A stretch of 64,000 nt of DNA from Pithys albifrons albifrons (lineage: Eukaryota; Chordata; Aves; Passeriformes; Thamnophilidae). Both the position numbers and the translations under genes were made by a program. The stretch is taken from NCBI RefSeq assembly GCF_047495875.1, contig NC_092497.1:79205749-79269748 (forward strand), given 5' to 3'. Shown piece after piece: positions 47,301-60,299 of the stretch; position 1 is the first letter of the stretch, and the number at the start of each line of letters is the position of its first letter. Under the pieces are notes generated by a model. The model was given only the letters and a program-made list of their open reading frames with translations. It was not told the DNA's origin and ran no database searches.

Positions 47301-50300
47301 TATCCATAGCCATCAGTGATTGTCATCATTAGTTATGTCACTCAGAGATATTTTGTCTCACCATATAACCATGCTTAAAAAAAAAAAAAAATTTAAAAAA
47401 GAGAGAGAAAGTTTTACTATTTGCATTTAGTAACAGACTATGGAACTAGATCAGTCACTTTTGTTTAAATCTGTAATCACTCTTCCGCAAACCAAAACGG
47501 AAAAGTGGTGCCAGAAGTCTAATGTCAAGTCAACCATATGTTGAGGCATGCTTTGTCTTTAAGAGCATGACTATCTGAACAGACCCCACTTTTGCTTTTG
47601 CTTTCCCCCACATTAATTCTTGCCAGCACAGAGCCCTCCAGCACACTGGAGTCAACCACTGTTGAAACAAAGATGGCTCATTTCCTTCAGGAGCTCCATG
47701 TGTGACCTTAAAACAACCCTTGTATTCCAGACTTTAACTCATGAGATTTCTAGTTTTTTCTTTATCATGGGATTTTTGTATTCTCAGAAGCGGTTCACAA
47801 ACTGTTCCTAACATTCACAGTCCAGAAACTTCCAAAATTGCATTTTGATATGGCAACCCATTCTGAATGCCTGGATGAAGATAATAAAATTTAGCTTTGC
47901 AGCTTTTCCCAAGCATCATTACATATGTATTGTGTCTGGTATACAGATGTGTCGTACATATGCTGACCTACACAGTGCCAGTTGAATTCACACAGTTACC
48001 CAGTTAGTATGGAGCAGAAATGAAGCCACAGTAATGGCAGAAGCTCAACTTCAATACATACCTCTCACTTGGAGCACAAGCCATCTGCAAGTAGTGGCAT
48101 ACACAGCACATTTTGGACTGTAAGGCCAAGCTGGAGCCCAAGGCTGACACAAACGACAGGAGCCCTCAAGTGGAGCAATAGACTGGAGACAAAAGGAAGG
48201 GCTGGACTGCTCACAGCATTACAAATTATGATATAGTGATTTGTTTCTATTTTAATTGATACTAACATTTAGGTTCTATTATCATAGATTAAAATAACTG
48301 CTGGATCCAGCCCTGGTCCCTACAAAGCTGATTCCATGAAGTGTCACATATGTTCCTTACCCATACCTCATCAGCCATACCTGGTTGTGCAAGGTGGCTT
48401 TTCCATATGCATGCATATATGCTACTAAGGCATACAAGTAGCAGGCAAAGGAAGGATAAAGTAAGACACCAATGGTCATTTAAGATAATCTGATAGCTCA
48501 CAGCACATGAAAAGATGTCCTGCCCACCTCCTTTCTTCGATGTCTTGTTCTTAACCACACATTCTCTCGCTGGACCTCTTGCTGAGATGCTTCAATTCAT
48601 AGGCCAGAAAACTGGATCAGAAAATAGACAGATTGGCTTATTCCAGGTTAACAAAAACAACAGATAGGTTTATACCCAGTTAACAACTGGATTCATCTCC
48701 ACAAGAGGTCAATTGCCACTAAAGCCAACACAAATCAGCATATGCATGACTTGGGAGTTAGTCTTCTAACACTGGCTCAGCTTTAATATGTAACTTCATC
48801 TTAAAGAAATTACAGCAGCCTTGGCTAGCTTGAAGGTCAAATGCAAGATCTGTCCAGGGGTTTCATTCATGGTCCCCTGGGATATGCATCCCCATCCCTG
48901 AAGTAGTCTGTGAGATTACCACTTCCTCTGGGGCTCCTTCAAAGTTGTTACAGAATTCCTAGTTTGTATCTTACTACATAAACTCAAAAAACTTTCTTGG
49001 GTCACATCCTACTGCAGCACTGTTAACAACAGACTAAGCCACACTGCAGTACTTCCAAATGAAAACAGTGGGGAAACACTTGACAGCTATTCAACCTTTG
49101 AATTGCTTCTATCTTTCCTGCTAGAATGAATCACTTGAGTGGGTAAAAAATTTCACTCTAGTTTCAGCTGACAACACCAAACAAGACTGCTGAGCCAGAT
49201 CAAAATATGCCACTAAACTCTAGCAACTGTGTTTTGTGTATGGTAAAGACAGATTTTCAGGTAGATGCCTAAGGTAATTCTGCAAGAGAAATATAGCTTA
49301 AGGGCATGACTGCGCTAATACTGTGTCCACAAATGGCCCCCATAATAAGACACTACAAGACTTGGTGCAGCCAAAAAGAGCCCATCCTTAATCTTGAAAT
49401 GTTGAGACAACTTCCTGAATGGTGGGCAAGACAGAGACACACACCTGATAGCATATGGAAGAGAAGTACCTTCAGCTAAAAACGTAGAGTGCAGCACTAC
49501 TAAGTCCACAAAAAACAATTTCTTGCTTTCTGCAGAGCCTGTGGTAGTTAAAAGCCTCATCCTTTCAAACAAATAATTGCGCAAAATTTCTTTTCCCTCT
49601 GTACTTCCTTTTTCTTCAACAAAACACCAAAAAACTATCTGAAAAAGAAGAAGCAAAAAGGTCTCAGTCTTGAAGACTGTTGGTGTTGGTGTTTATTATT
49701 TGCCAAAGAACCTTTCCCTCAGAGGAAGATAACTGGGATTTTATCACTTCCCATGTGTACTGGCAATTTTTTTTTTAATTTTTAACTTTTCTGTACACGA
49801 AAGACAAGTACTACTTTCATTTTATTACAAAACATTTACATTATCATATTGATTTTTTTCATCATATTTAGGGACTAACCATTAGACCCAGAGGGAGGAA
49901 AACCTTCAGAATGCTCTGTTACGAGTCTGGGTTTATTCTGTAAATTTGTGTCAGACTGTGACAGAGCATTACATCTTCATATGACATCTGTGAAAGGTTC
50001 CCTCTCCAAGAGAGTGTTGTAGCTGTTTCCTTCCATTTGGTAATATTGCTTTCATCTCATTTGTACTAACGTTCATCCATATGTTGTCAGAGAGATGTGG
50101 GATGACTGCTCTACTGCTCTGTATATAATGTCAATAGGATGAGATCATTGAAAGTGGTATCATAATCGTGTGGATATATTAGCTGTGGTTTATTTCCTAG
50201 GGAAGGGAATAACAATATAAATACAGGAACTGAAATTTATTTACAGATTCTGTAGTCAATTTAATCTGGTATAAAGTAGCTCTGCTACAGAAAGGGGCTG

Positions 50301-51100
50301 CTTGTCACACAGCCATAGCTGCTTATCCTTGACTTTCTGCCAGTCCTAGTGCTCATGAGGCAAACCACATCCAGCTGAAAACTAATTTTTTTTTTCCCAA
50401 GCTGAGTTTTCATTTAGATAAACTCCCTACTTCAGCTCACTCATGGCTGCACAAAGAATAATGCCAGTGTGAGGGAGACAATACAAACAGGTAATCCATG
50501 GTGTAAAACAGCATGGGACTCACCCTTTTAGCAGTTGCAGCCTTTTATTCTGCTGATCATGGACCTGTGGCATTAGTTAAAATGGTGCCAGTCACTATAT
50601 GGATTTTCTCATTTTCCTGTATATCACTTCCTCAAGTCAATTAGTGGCTGATTCCAAATAAATTGATGTAAGACATTCTTAGCCTTGAGTGAAGAAAAGC
50701 TGTTCAAGTTATTTATCTTGTTCATTCATATTGTTCATGAACATGAGGAAATAGAGAGGCAACATCAGCAACCTCTACATGATCCTGTAGGAAATTCCTG
50801 ACAGTAATAACAGCTGGATTGACCAGACTGTTGAAAAAGTTCTGTGACACTGTAAAAATTATTCAGTACAACTATGTCTTTGAAAAGCAAGGGTAGCTGT
50901 CAAAAGTCCTAATAGCAAGCTGTAGACTACAAAACACAAATAAGAATCTCATGCTGGCTAGTATTAGGTCTTTCCGTACAGTGTTCTTAACATTTTATGA
51001 GTTAAACACACTCAGAGGGGTCCCAGTCTAGATTCTCTAGAGTCTGCTCTTTCTTCTGAAAAAGAGCTTTAAGTCACCTCAGCTGAGAGTTATGCTTTGC
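38336..51100. other. Long intergenic stretch, no gene supported
   Basis: Nearly 13 kb of AT-rich sequence with short chance ORFs. No exon chain, RNA gene or well-marked repeat family was recognised. Poly-T and poly-A tracts occur near 41,035, 43,590 and 47,380. Confidence 0.5.
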
Positions 51101-51905
51101 AGAATTCTATATTTCCAAGATTTCAATAAATGTCCGGTGGGGGTGGTTTTCATTGGCTTCCATAATGTTCTGCATAAGGGATTTGACATTGTTCAGTATG
51201 ATTAGAAATCTGGTCCTAACACTAAGCTGGAATTCTGGAACCAAAAGCTTTCTAGGCAGCTGATATTTTGGCTGTACTGACCATAGCTGAGCAAACCCTG
51301 AAGAGGCTTTCAGAATAGCTCCCAAAAAGCCAGAGACATTCACATTTTCTTCATCCTTGCATCTGATTTTTCCAATAATACCTCCAGTCCTTAGGCATCT
51401 ATTGATCCTGAAGCCTGAAGAAATAGAGAGTGACTACATGAGAATAGAGTTGGTACGAAAAAATAATATACAAAACCAACATATATTATCCACAGTTCAT
51501 CTATTAGTGGTTCACTTGGATGTTGGGAGAATGCCAGAAGATGCAGGCCACAGACCCACAGTTCCCTGGATGAGCACAAGAGGAATTATGTGGACTAATG
51601 AAGTAGCACTACATTTTCCTACCGCACTTACCTACATAGGCTACTTGATCTGCTGTCTGAGCTCAAAGCACTGAAGACCTCTAATTAATGGTTAGCCATC
51701 TCCTGTGTATGGAGGGCTTGATTGAAGGACTAGCACTTTTGTTGGCTCCACTCTTATCTTACTGGAAGCTGATAAAGGGAGTGCCTTCTACCCTTACTGC
51801 AGCTCTCCACAAATCCCTGGGCAGAAGCAATCCTTTCTGGCAGATTCTGTCAACAAAAAACAACAGCACTTTTCCACGGTGCCACATCAATCTCACCTCT
51901 ATAGT

Positions 51906-51998
51906 GCAGTCAGGCAACAGCAGCAACTGAGCAATGTACTCTGTCCCCTTTTCTATGGGTGCCTTGATGGTGACGCTATAGGGAGAAGGAAGAAACAA
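51906..51998 (-). pseudogene. Possible ERV dUTPase C-terminal scrap
   Basis: The frame reads PSPYSVTIKAPIEKGTEYIA followed by QLLLLP. The arrangement W/PSP..VTI....KGT..IAQL resembles the end of retroviral dUTPase domains, where the last beta strand reads I..GT.IAQL. The remaining downstream frame, to 51,759, has no clear motif. If real, it marks a decayed ERV on the - strand in the 51-52 kb area. Confidence 0.35.
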
Positions 51999-53089
51999 GG
52001 TATCAAAAGCGAGAAATGTTTACCAACTGCTTTACAGTTCCCCAGCTTGTTAGCTCTTGCAGTTACAGGCATGGCTTCTGATCTTAAACAAATGGCACAG
52101 GGTGTGAAAATTAATCAGTATTTCTTTGCCAGCATCGTTATTTTGAAAGTTACCTCCAGTACAGGGCTGGGAATTTGATAACCAGAAAAGTTTTCCCGGA
52201 GGACTACACTGACACCACGTTTAGAGGAAAAAAAGGTTGAGTGTGACGTTCCTCTGTTTACTTTTCTCTGCTTACATTTTTTTCTGCCTTGGATTAATGG
52301 AAAGGGGGAAACCAACATGCTAAATACTAAATGACAGCATTTCACCATCTGAATATTGTAACTTAAAGTGATACCACCAGTTAGACCAGATTGAATATTT
52401 TATTTCTAATATACTAACAAAAATAACCCCATAGAACAAATGTAACTACAGTTGTTCTTTTTTAACTCATTTTGAACCTCATTATACACCTAGAGAACTC
52501 AAATGAAAACAAGATTTGTTTGAATTATAAGTATTTTTCAAAAGTGAACACTTTTCATATGTTGATAACACATACATATACTGTGAATACATGAAAAATT
52601 ACTTCTTTTATTTGTATGAAACATTTTACTGTCCTAATTCAGCACAGCATCTGTTGTTACTACAGTACTTTAAAACATGTGACAGGTTTCAAGCAAGTAC
52701 CTAAACTATAACATATGTTTAGTTTAGAACTCCCTGTCAATCACAGCTTGTGAAAGCAATCAGCATAATGATGAGAGTGATCTGCCTCTTCAAAATTGTT
52801 GCTATCTAAGATAAGAAAATCAAAATCCCTTAATTAATTAACATGTGATTTTTACTGTAACAACCTTTCTATTAAATATCTTAACCTCAGGTGTTTGCAT
52901 GAAAGTTTCTCCTAGTGCTGACTTAGCTGAATGGCACACAAATGTACCTCACACACTCTCAGTTCTAAAAGATGTATTTTGATACAAGTCTGGGACAAGA
53001 ATAGCTTCATCTAAATCAGTTTAAGTTAGTAAGAAACACAAAACACATCATGAGACAATATGCCATGAAGTCAAAGAGTTAGCCTGTAT

Positions 53090-54310
53090 CTACAAGAAAA
53101 TAGATCAATTGGAGTAAATAATTGTACCAGCACTGGGAATGTCTTATCGACAAGATCGATGCAACCCTGCAGAATTTGTTGAGTACCTCATCTTTCTCTA
53201 TATCCACTGCCACCTGTTCTCCCTTCTCATTTTTTGACAGAGGGGATACATGCTCATTGGCCTTTCTTTTTTGACCCATGTGCTTATAGAATCCCTATTT
53301 ATTATTCTTCACACCCCTTTCAAAGTGCCTTAGCTTTTCTGACTCCAACACTACACATCCAAACTATATCCCTATACTCTCCCGAGGTCACCTGTCCCTG
53401 CTTCTACTAGCTTCTACTTTCTTACTCCTCAGTTTGAGGAGCAAATCTTTGCTTAGCCATGCTGGTTTGCAGGTTGTTTTGCTTGATTTCCTATGCTAAG
53501 AAAAGAGGCCTTAAGTAGATGCCAGCTCTGATCAGCTTCTCTTTTCCTAGTTTCCACAGGGATCTCAACCACTAATTCTTTAAACAGATAGAATTCACTA
53601 TTTCAAAGTTCAGGGTCCTGATTTTGTTCTTTGCCAGGACCATGTTCCTTAACATCATGAACTCAACTCAGAGTGTAGTCACTACAACCCAGGCTGCTCC
53701 AACCTTAACTCTTCTAATGAGCTCTTTCATACTAGTTTGCCCACTACCTGAACTCGGATTCATCCTAAATGCAGTCCACGAATCTCCTGGATTGCCTACA
53801 GCCTAGCCATATTGCTCTCCCAGAAGACATCCATGTCATTTCATCAGGATCGTAGCTTGCAAGTGTGATAATCCTGGAGCTGAAACAAGGGACCTCCTCA
53901 GCAGGTTTCCCCTGATCAGGTAGCCTGTAGCAGATCCCAGCTACACAGTGCCCTTTGTTGGTCCTACTCTTGATTTTTACCCTCAGGCTCTCAGCCTGTT
54001 TATGGCTGTTTCTCCAAGGCAGCTCTTCACAATCTATCTGTTCCTTTAGATAGAGCATTCCCGACCCTTTCTTCCAAACCTCTGTCTTCTGAAAAGCTTG
54101 TAGAGCTCGATTGCAGTGCTCCAGTTGTGTGTTCCATCATGTGGCCATGATAGCCATTAGTTCATAGTTTTCTAATTGTACCATGGTTTCCAGTTTCTTC
54201 TGCTTGTTACCCATGCTGAATGCAGTGGCGTAAGAGAATAAGTCCTCAAGATACTCTCCATTTGCTTCAGTGCCAAGGGGGTTGACTTTAATTAGGACAG
54301 CTCTCTTTGT
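53090..54310 (-). mobile_element. CR1 LINE, 5' part of ORF2 (endonuclease)
   Basis: The - strand carries a decayed CR1 APE endonuclease. MGNKQKKLETMVQLENYEL lies at about 54,140-54,215 and ESLRVKIKSRTNKG with AGICYRLPDQ at about 53,915-53,990. Further on, GCRQSRRFVDCI lies at 53,765-53,805 and the linker to the RT, EKGEQVAVDIEKDEVLN, near 53,180-53,230. The order matches the CR1 endonuclease and linker. Several stops and shifts make it non-functional. The RT and 3' end are missing here. Confidence 0.85.
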
Positions 54311-54761
54311 AAATTAATTCAGTCTTTGTACCAAATTGGATGACAAGCGATCACAATTCATATGGGGCAAATCTGACAAATGACAGCCACAGACAGCTAC
54401 AAACAGCAGAAGATAATGTCTTTTGTCAGTTCAGCCATTACTTCAGTGAGGGTCTGATCCATATGTCTGATCTGATCATGTATCTAGCCAGGGTGCAACT
54501 TGTACTAGCTTCATTTGCACTGGCATAGTGAAAGCATCCCTCTTCCACGTGCCTAGGAAAAAGCCTAAACAAACTATATTGCAGCCATTCCCTATCACAA
54601 CTTAAGCAAAGGCCACGTGCACTTTGAGCTACAGGGCATTTGAGAAAAGATGGCCCAGAACTGCTTTTTAACATTGCCCAGCTGGTCTTTTTCCTGATGC
54701 TACTGAATCATAGGAAAGTAATGTGAGTAGTTCTCGTTTCAGTATAATATGTATAGATACC

Positions 54762-54780
54762 ATAGATAGATAGATTAGAC

Positions 54781-54828
<48 letters not shown>

Positions 54829-54900
54829 GATAAAATATAGATAGATTAAATATAGATAGATAAAATATAAATAGGTGTCTGATAAAATATAAATAGGTGA
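54762..54900 (+). repeat. (GATA)n microsatellite with derived tail
   Basis: Uninterrupted GATA units from about 54,780 to 54,829, flanked by imperfect units. A tail follows in which 'gataaaatataaataggtg' occurs twice. Confidence 0.9.
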
Positions 54901-55286
54901 CCTCAGGTTAGGAATACTCACTCATGGGTCTAATTTTATTAACAGTAAAAAAGTTTTAAGAAACAGCTCATGTGACACAACATGCCTCTGTCAAGAACCT
55001 TAGACTGCTTTTTGTAGTAGAAAGCTCTAAGGATCTGTGCTGCAAAGCGGTACCATCTCATAAAGCAGGACCCTGGTGGAAAACTGGCAGATATGGCATG
55101 TAAGCAGAGTTGAGGCTTTTTAACCTTCATTATGAATACCTGCGATAGTTCATTATATACCTACTGCAATTCCGCAGAACAGTGCGGTTTTTGTTTGTTT
55201 GGTTTGGTTTTCCCCATGCAGCATGAAGGTGGTACAAAGTCCTTTACGTTAAGAAATACACTGAAGCCGAAGTCTTCCTGCCTTTG

Positions 55287-55291
<5 letters not shown>

Positions 55292-55322
<31 letters not shown>
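55292..55322 (+). repeat. Poly-T tract (31 T)
   Basis: A pure run of 31 T, 335 bp upstream of the EGF-CFC start codon. It could be the poly-A end of a - strand retroposed sequence, but no body was recognised beside it. Confidence 0.9.
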
Positions 55323-55323
<1 letters not shown>

Positions 55324-55656
55324 TGTTCGTAGGCGCTTTAACTCTTCTACACCAGCAGTAGGTGCCCCCGCTTTGCTCCACCCTTCAGGGGCTGGCCAGG
55401 GAGTTCCATCTCTGAGGGATGGTCTCTGGCCGCCAGAACCTAGGTGAGGACTCACGGTGAGGATTATGCTTTTTGGACGTTGGTATAAGCTGGACAACAA
55501 GAGAAAAGTTTCATCTATCCTGCCTTCTCCGTCTTCTGCTACCGTGTACGGTGTGAGGACTGCCGCATGCAACAGCCTGCAGTAAGGGGCTCTGGACATC
55601 TTCCTACTGCTGAAGCTCTCCTAGAGGACCTCACGGATATTTCAGGCTGCAGGAGA
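55323..55656 (+). promoter_or_regulatory. Putative promoter and 5'UTR of the EGF-CFC gene
   Basis: The stretch between the poly-T tract and the start codon is more GC-rich and CpG-containing than the surroundings. No clear TATA box in a fitting position was identified and the transcription start cannot be placed. The call rests on position and composition. Confidence 0.4.
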
Positions 55657-58600
55657 ATGTACTGGGGAAATCACGTTAGGTAAGTTTGCCTGAGCTGCCG
55701 GGGATCTTCTCTAGCCAGGGATGCTTTTCGTTTTATCTTTGAAAAGTTCACGCACCCATCTTCGGTTTAGTGTTTGTGTCTTATTAGCACAAATTTATTT
55801 CACTTCATGGTCTTTTCGTAGAATTGTTTTCACTGTGACGCTGGTCTGGCAGGCTGTTCATTTAGGAAAAGGTAAGAAAAACTCACCACCCCGCCGTGTT
55901 TCTCTTGTACATTTATGGTGTACATTTCTTCGTTAAAAACCACCCTTCCCTCCCCTATTTGCCCTTCTTGTCAAGGCCGTGAAAAAGAAGATGTGGAAAG
56001 TCTCAATGCCACAGCACTAAAGCAGCAGCCCAAGAACGAAGGGACTTTTATAAATGCACTCAATGACATGAATCAGAGTTACGAAAGTAGAAAGCAACAG
56101 AGTTCCAGATCATTGGTACCTTTCACTGGAATTACACAGAGTAGGTAACATTATTTATGAAAAAAATTCACAAAATTGTTTTTAAAAGAATTAAATTACA
56201 GTAATTCTTTCACTGTTGTCCTGGAAGATTCCAGCCTGTTAGTTTTCTGTGGCCACTCAGGAAATTATGATAAAAATTTAAGGTAGAACTGGGGTTCTCT
56301 CACTTGCAAAATGTGCTAATGAAAAACAGGGAATGGTATCAGAAATTAAGAAGGGTTTGGTCCCTTGCATTTACAAAAGCGTATGTGGAATTTTGTAACA
56401 TTCTGTTCAGTTCTTAAAATTCACCGTATTTCATAACAGTAAAACGTAATTTAAAAAAAAACAAAACACAAAAACACAAAAAGTTTGAGTTGCCTGAAAG
56501 CAGCAGTAAGAGGGGGAAAAAGTTACTCGGGTTTCTCCCACATATATAAAGTTTTATACTGTTGTTCAATTCCAGGAGTCTGAGAAAGACTCGAAGGAGC
56601 ATTCTCCTCTCAAAACTAAGTAACTCTTCCCAGTAACAAAGCCTCCTTTATTGAAAAATAAGCATCACTTTCCAGTAACAATACCTCATTTCTTAGCGTG
56701 ATTGAAATCTCTGTCTGTCAAAGTGAAATATTTCACCTGAGTACATGCTGCTGCTACAGGATTGCCGGGCGTTGCTTCTTCACCATCCTGTAATCCTTAG
56801 TTGTTTGTTTCTAATCCTTAACTAAACAAACTACATTTAGCTGAACAAACACTCCTAACAGGCATATAATTTTATTGTCTCTAAAAACAATAAAACTAGA
56901 TATCCAAAAGATACTTTGGCAACTGAGAGAACAAGTGAGGAAAAGGTGAGGTTCCCAGCCCACAGGGTGCTTGTTAACTTCTGTAATATTGTCTTGTAGG
57001 TAAAAAACTGAGCAGACATTGCTGCCAAAACGGAGGGACCTGTATCTTAGGGACTTTCTGTGCCTGCCTAAAGCATTTCACTGGCAGATACTGTGAATAT
57101 GATGAGCGGCAAAGGTAAAAAATCTAGACCAAAATCAGAGACTGAAGTGCTCTGAATGGTTATTTTCTTTGGTGGGGTCAGGGATGTACCAAATGTCTCC
57201 CTTGTAATTGACAGCAACTGCGGCAGCATTGCCCATGGCGCCTGGGTGCTGAAAGGCTGTTGGCTGTGTCGATGCGGCTACGGGACTCTGAACTGTCTGT
57301 CAGAAATAATGCATGGGAACTGTGGTAAGAAATGGCATTTAATGAAATATTTTTATCCTGTGGGTGACAGAGTTGGCTTCTGCAACGGTGGGGCGCCTGG
57401 AGAATGCTGTGTGTGCTCTATTTAGATTTCTACAGTGGGCTGTTTTCCTTCAGAGAATGTTAGTGAAACAGTAAATTACACTGTTGTTGCCTGCATACAG
57501 TACATCACATTAAATACTTTCAGATCTTTATAATTCTGTGCAGTAAGAAACTTCCCACTGTTCTAAATTAAAATTACATAGATTAAATATTTCTCTGTTC
57601 TGCAAACTCTGCACGTCTATGACTTCACACTTCACCAGTACAACTAAACTACATCCAAGCATACAAAACATGTTTCTTAGATATCGAAACAGAAAAAACC
57701 CAGTAGTGTAAACTGGTGTAAGTAAAATCCTGTATTATACTAAAAAAACTAGTACAAAAAACTTTCTTGTTCTCACATAAACTACTTAAAACATGCAATC
57801 ATCAGTCATAACATATAAATGGCACAAAACTAATCTGAACCCTATTTTAGATCTGTATGCTCATAATGTTCTTATTCAGAGTTCTAAGACGGAGTGCACA
57901 CACTCAAAAATTATATGTAGCCATGTCCTGATCAGTGTAAAGTAGTGCCATCCAGTCTTCTCAAAAGCACTATATTTAAGTCAAGTCTTTCTACATCAGA
58001 CTATGAAAATCCCTGAATAAACTGTTGAATTTTTAATCAGCTAGCATAAAGACTTGAAGAATTGCTTTACAGGTATTACTTTCCATGGAGAACTGGCTAC
58101 TTTGATCCAGACTGTTTTCAATACTCTTGAGATGACTAATAAGGGTTTAATAATACTTCTTTTCAGTGACAAAATCAATACAAAATACTCTTGCCCTTTC
58201 CACTCTTAATGTCTCAATCCCATCTTGTGCTCGCCTATAGTTGTGCCAATATCATTAATTAGCAGGGTAAGAAAACAACAAACCTAAAGAGTTTCAAGGT
58301 TCAGTTGCACCCCAATGAATAGCAGCCTCTTATTTCTTAACCGGATTTCTACTTGTTTAGCAGTGACTTAAAGCTGTGACTTCTGAGTCATACCAGCAAC
58401 TCGGATGTAAATACAAATTTCAAACCATCAGGTAACATCTTTGCAAGCTCAGACCAAAAAAAAAAATATTAAAACCCCACCACCAAAACCACTTTTCCTT
58501 GAAATTTTCTATCCCGAGCTATTGTATGTGGTATACAGCTTGCTCATTAAACTCTTTAAAAGACTTAACCGCTTGGGTGTTCACCTTTGAATCAGCCCTA

Positions 58601-59267
58601 TTGTTTCTTTCCCATTACAGAAGCAAAAGACATAATGGGCCTCCACATGCTCAGGAAAAGCAGTCTACTGCTTACTATTCCTGAGCTCGAGCTTAAAAAA
58701 GACAATAAAAGGTGTCAATGAAGAACGCCCTGAGCAGGGCCTCAGTGGCTTTCACCTAAGTGAGGGTATGGCTTTCTGCTTGTGCTAGAAGTGAAGTTCC
58801 TCCTTGTTAAAGGAAAGGTTAAAAGCCGACATTCAGGCTTGAGTGCATACCTCTTGTGAAGTTCTTCCTCTTGCTTTTGCTTGGTATTTACTTTTGATTA
58901 TTCTGAGATTAATGCCTGCAGGAGCTGATAAGTGCTATCAGTTGCTCCTCAAACGATCACTGATGGGACATCTATTTACATCTCTCTCCTGAGAATAGTC
59001 CCTTTGATTGGCTTTAACAGCTGATACCTTTAACTTAAGTATCTGTGAGATGTCAGAAGACTTTACAAATATGTTGAAAGTCCTTGTTTTCAAATGTACA
59101 TATTTACTTACTAACCATCTCATTTTCTTGATTTTTTTTAAGAACTGAAATCAGAAAAGGAGGAAATTACCAGACTCTATTCTAATGGGTTCAGATTACA
59201 GCAAACAGTGTTTGTAGTCGCTTGCCTACTCACCATCCTCCTGGAGTTCTGCTGCTGGCCGTTGTGA
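55657..59267 (+). CDS. CFC1: EGF-CFC family Nodal co-receptor (Cryptic/Cripto-like), six coding exons
   Basis: Exons are 55,657-55,679, 55,822-55,871, 55,976-56,140, 57,000-57,114, 57,215-57,324 and 59,143-59,267. All introns are GT-AG, and together the exons give 195 residues in frame. Residues 1-24 form a signal peptide split over exons 1 and 2. The EGF-like domain (87-112) has Cys 87, 88, 94, 100, 102 and 111, and the NGGTC motif keeps Thr93, the family's O-fucosylation position. The CFC domain (120-154) has Cys 120, 133, 136, 138, 145 and 154. It keeps His125 and Trp128, matching the Cripto residues needed for the type I receptor ALK4. The tail 176-195 is hydrophobic, with small residues near 168-170, fitting GPI attachment. 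Sequons lie at N35 and N57. The family presents Nodal/GDF1 to activin receptors in germ-layer and left-right patterning. HFTGRYCE and the CFC wording look closer to Cryptic than to mammalian Cripto, but orthology (CFC1 or TDGF1) is not settled. Confidence 0.9.
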
Positions 59268-59605
59268 AACTGGACAAGGAGAAATATATCTTTTTTTTAA
59301 TTCTATGAGCTACAGAAGACCCTTCTACCTACATGTTGAAAGCATATTAAGATGTATTAGTTAATGCTAAAATGCTTGGGTTATTATAAATTGAGATTAT
59401 ATAAATGTGAAGTATTTATTATTATATTGTATTATTACTGCTATCAATGTCTGATTCTAATGATTCTTTATTTCTAAAATACTGTTCTTCCAGTGGAAGC
59501 AAAACCCCCAATGTTCTATGCCTAGGTATTTTAAGTTATAGTAGACTCCTTTGTACACAGTACAACTATTTTAACAAATAAAGCTGATTTCATCTCTGAA
59601 AAGCC
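59268..59605 (+). other. 3'UTR of the EGF-CFC gene
   Basis: AT-rich sequence from the TGA to shortly after a canonical AATAAA. The cleavage point is assumed to be about 15-25 nt beyond the signal. Confidence 0.6.
59577..59582 (+). terminator. AATAAA polyadenylation signal
   Basis: Canonical hexamer 310 bp after the stop codon, followed by a T-rich stretch. It is the best candidate 3' end of the EGF-CFC transcript. Confidence 0.65.
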
Positions 59606-60290
59606 ATATATTTATCATTATTTAAACTTGGAAATTCTTATCTACCATTGTCATTACCTTGTATCCTGTAAGAAAACAGCAGAGTAGAATGAATGATCAG
59701 AAATTTGAAGAGACAGGGAGGGTTTTAAGAATAGATACCCTTCAAACCCTAATACAGAGAACTATAAAAGTTACATAATCTTTCAGTTTTTACTATTGTT
59801 TACTTAGTTATACATATGTATAATCTTAGTCAGGAATCATATGTGTTTTAAGAACTCATAGCTGATGGTTATTTGCCTTTTGGGGGTTTATTTTATTTCA
59901 CATCCTAGAAATACAAGCTCCTTTTCTTTTTTAAAAGGAAAGCAAAAAGCAACTTTAACTTTTTCTATAGTAAAGCTGTCTTGATTTATACAGCATTTAA
60001 ATATGAGTTTTTCTAGGCTGTAAAATACAAACATCTTGAACATGTAAGTGCATCTGAAGTTTGTAAAACACCAGAAACAGGTTTGTTTTGAAGAAATTGC
60101 AAAGACAAGCCTAAAACATACATTGAAAGTAGAGCCACCATGTAGTAACAATCAAATTCATAATTTTGTTTACTAAAAAGGCATCTTTAATGAAGAAAAT
60201 CCTTACTGTATTTTCAAAGTTCAATATATTTCATTCTTTAAAAATTTAATTGTTTTATTTCGTGCCACAAATCAAGACAATTCAGTTATT
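59606..60290. other. Intergenic, nothing recognised
   Basis: AT-rich sequence between the gene's 3' end and a CR1 copy. Confidence 0.5.
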
Positions 60291-60299
60291 AAGCTGAGA

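Noticed and set aside
55249..55599. 116-codon - strand frame upstream of the gene
   Set aside because: Its lysine run is the translated poly-T tract. It is antisense to the promoter region, with no motif.
55788..55871. Alternative acceptor for exon 2 of the EGF-CFC gene at 55,788
   Set aside because: Joined to exon 1 it runs into an in-frame TAG after ten codons. The acceptor at 55,822 keeps the frame and yields a proper signal peptide.
57156..57425. 89-codon single-exon frame over exon 5
   Set aside because: It reads through the exon's splice sites. The Cys-rich part belongs to the spliced EGF-CFC protein.
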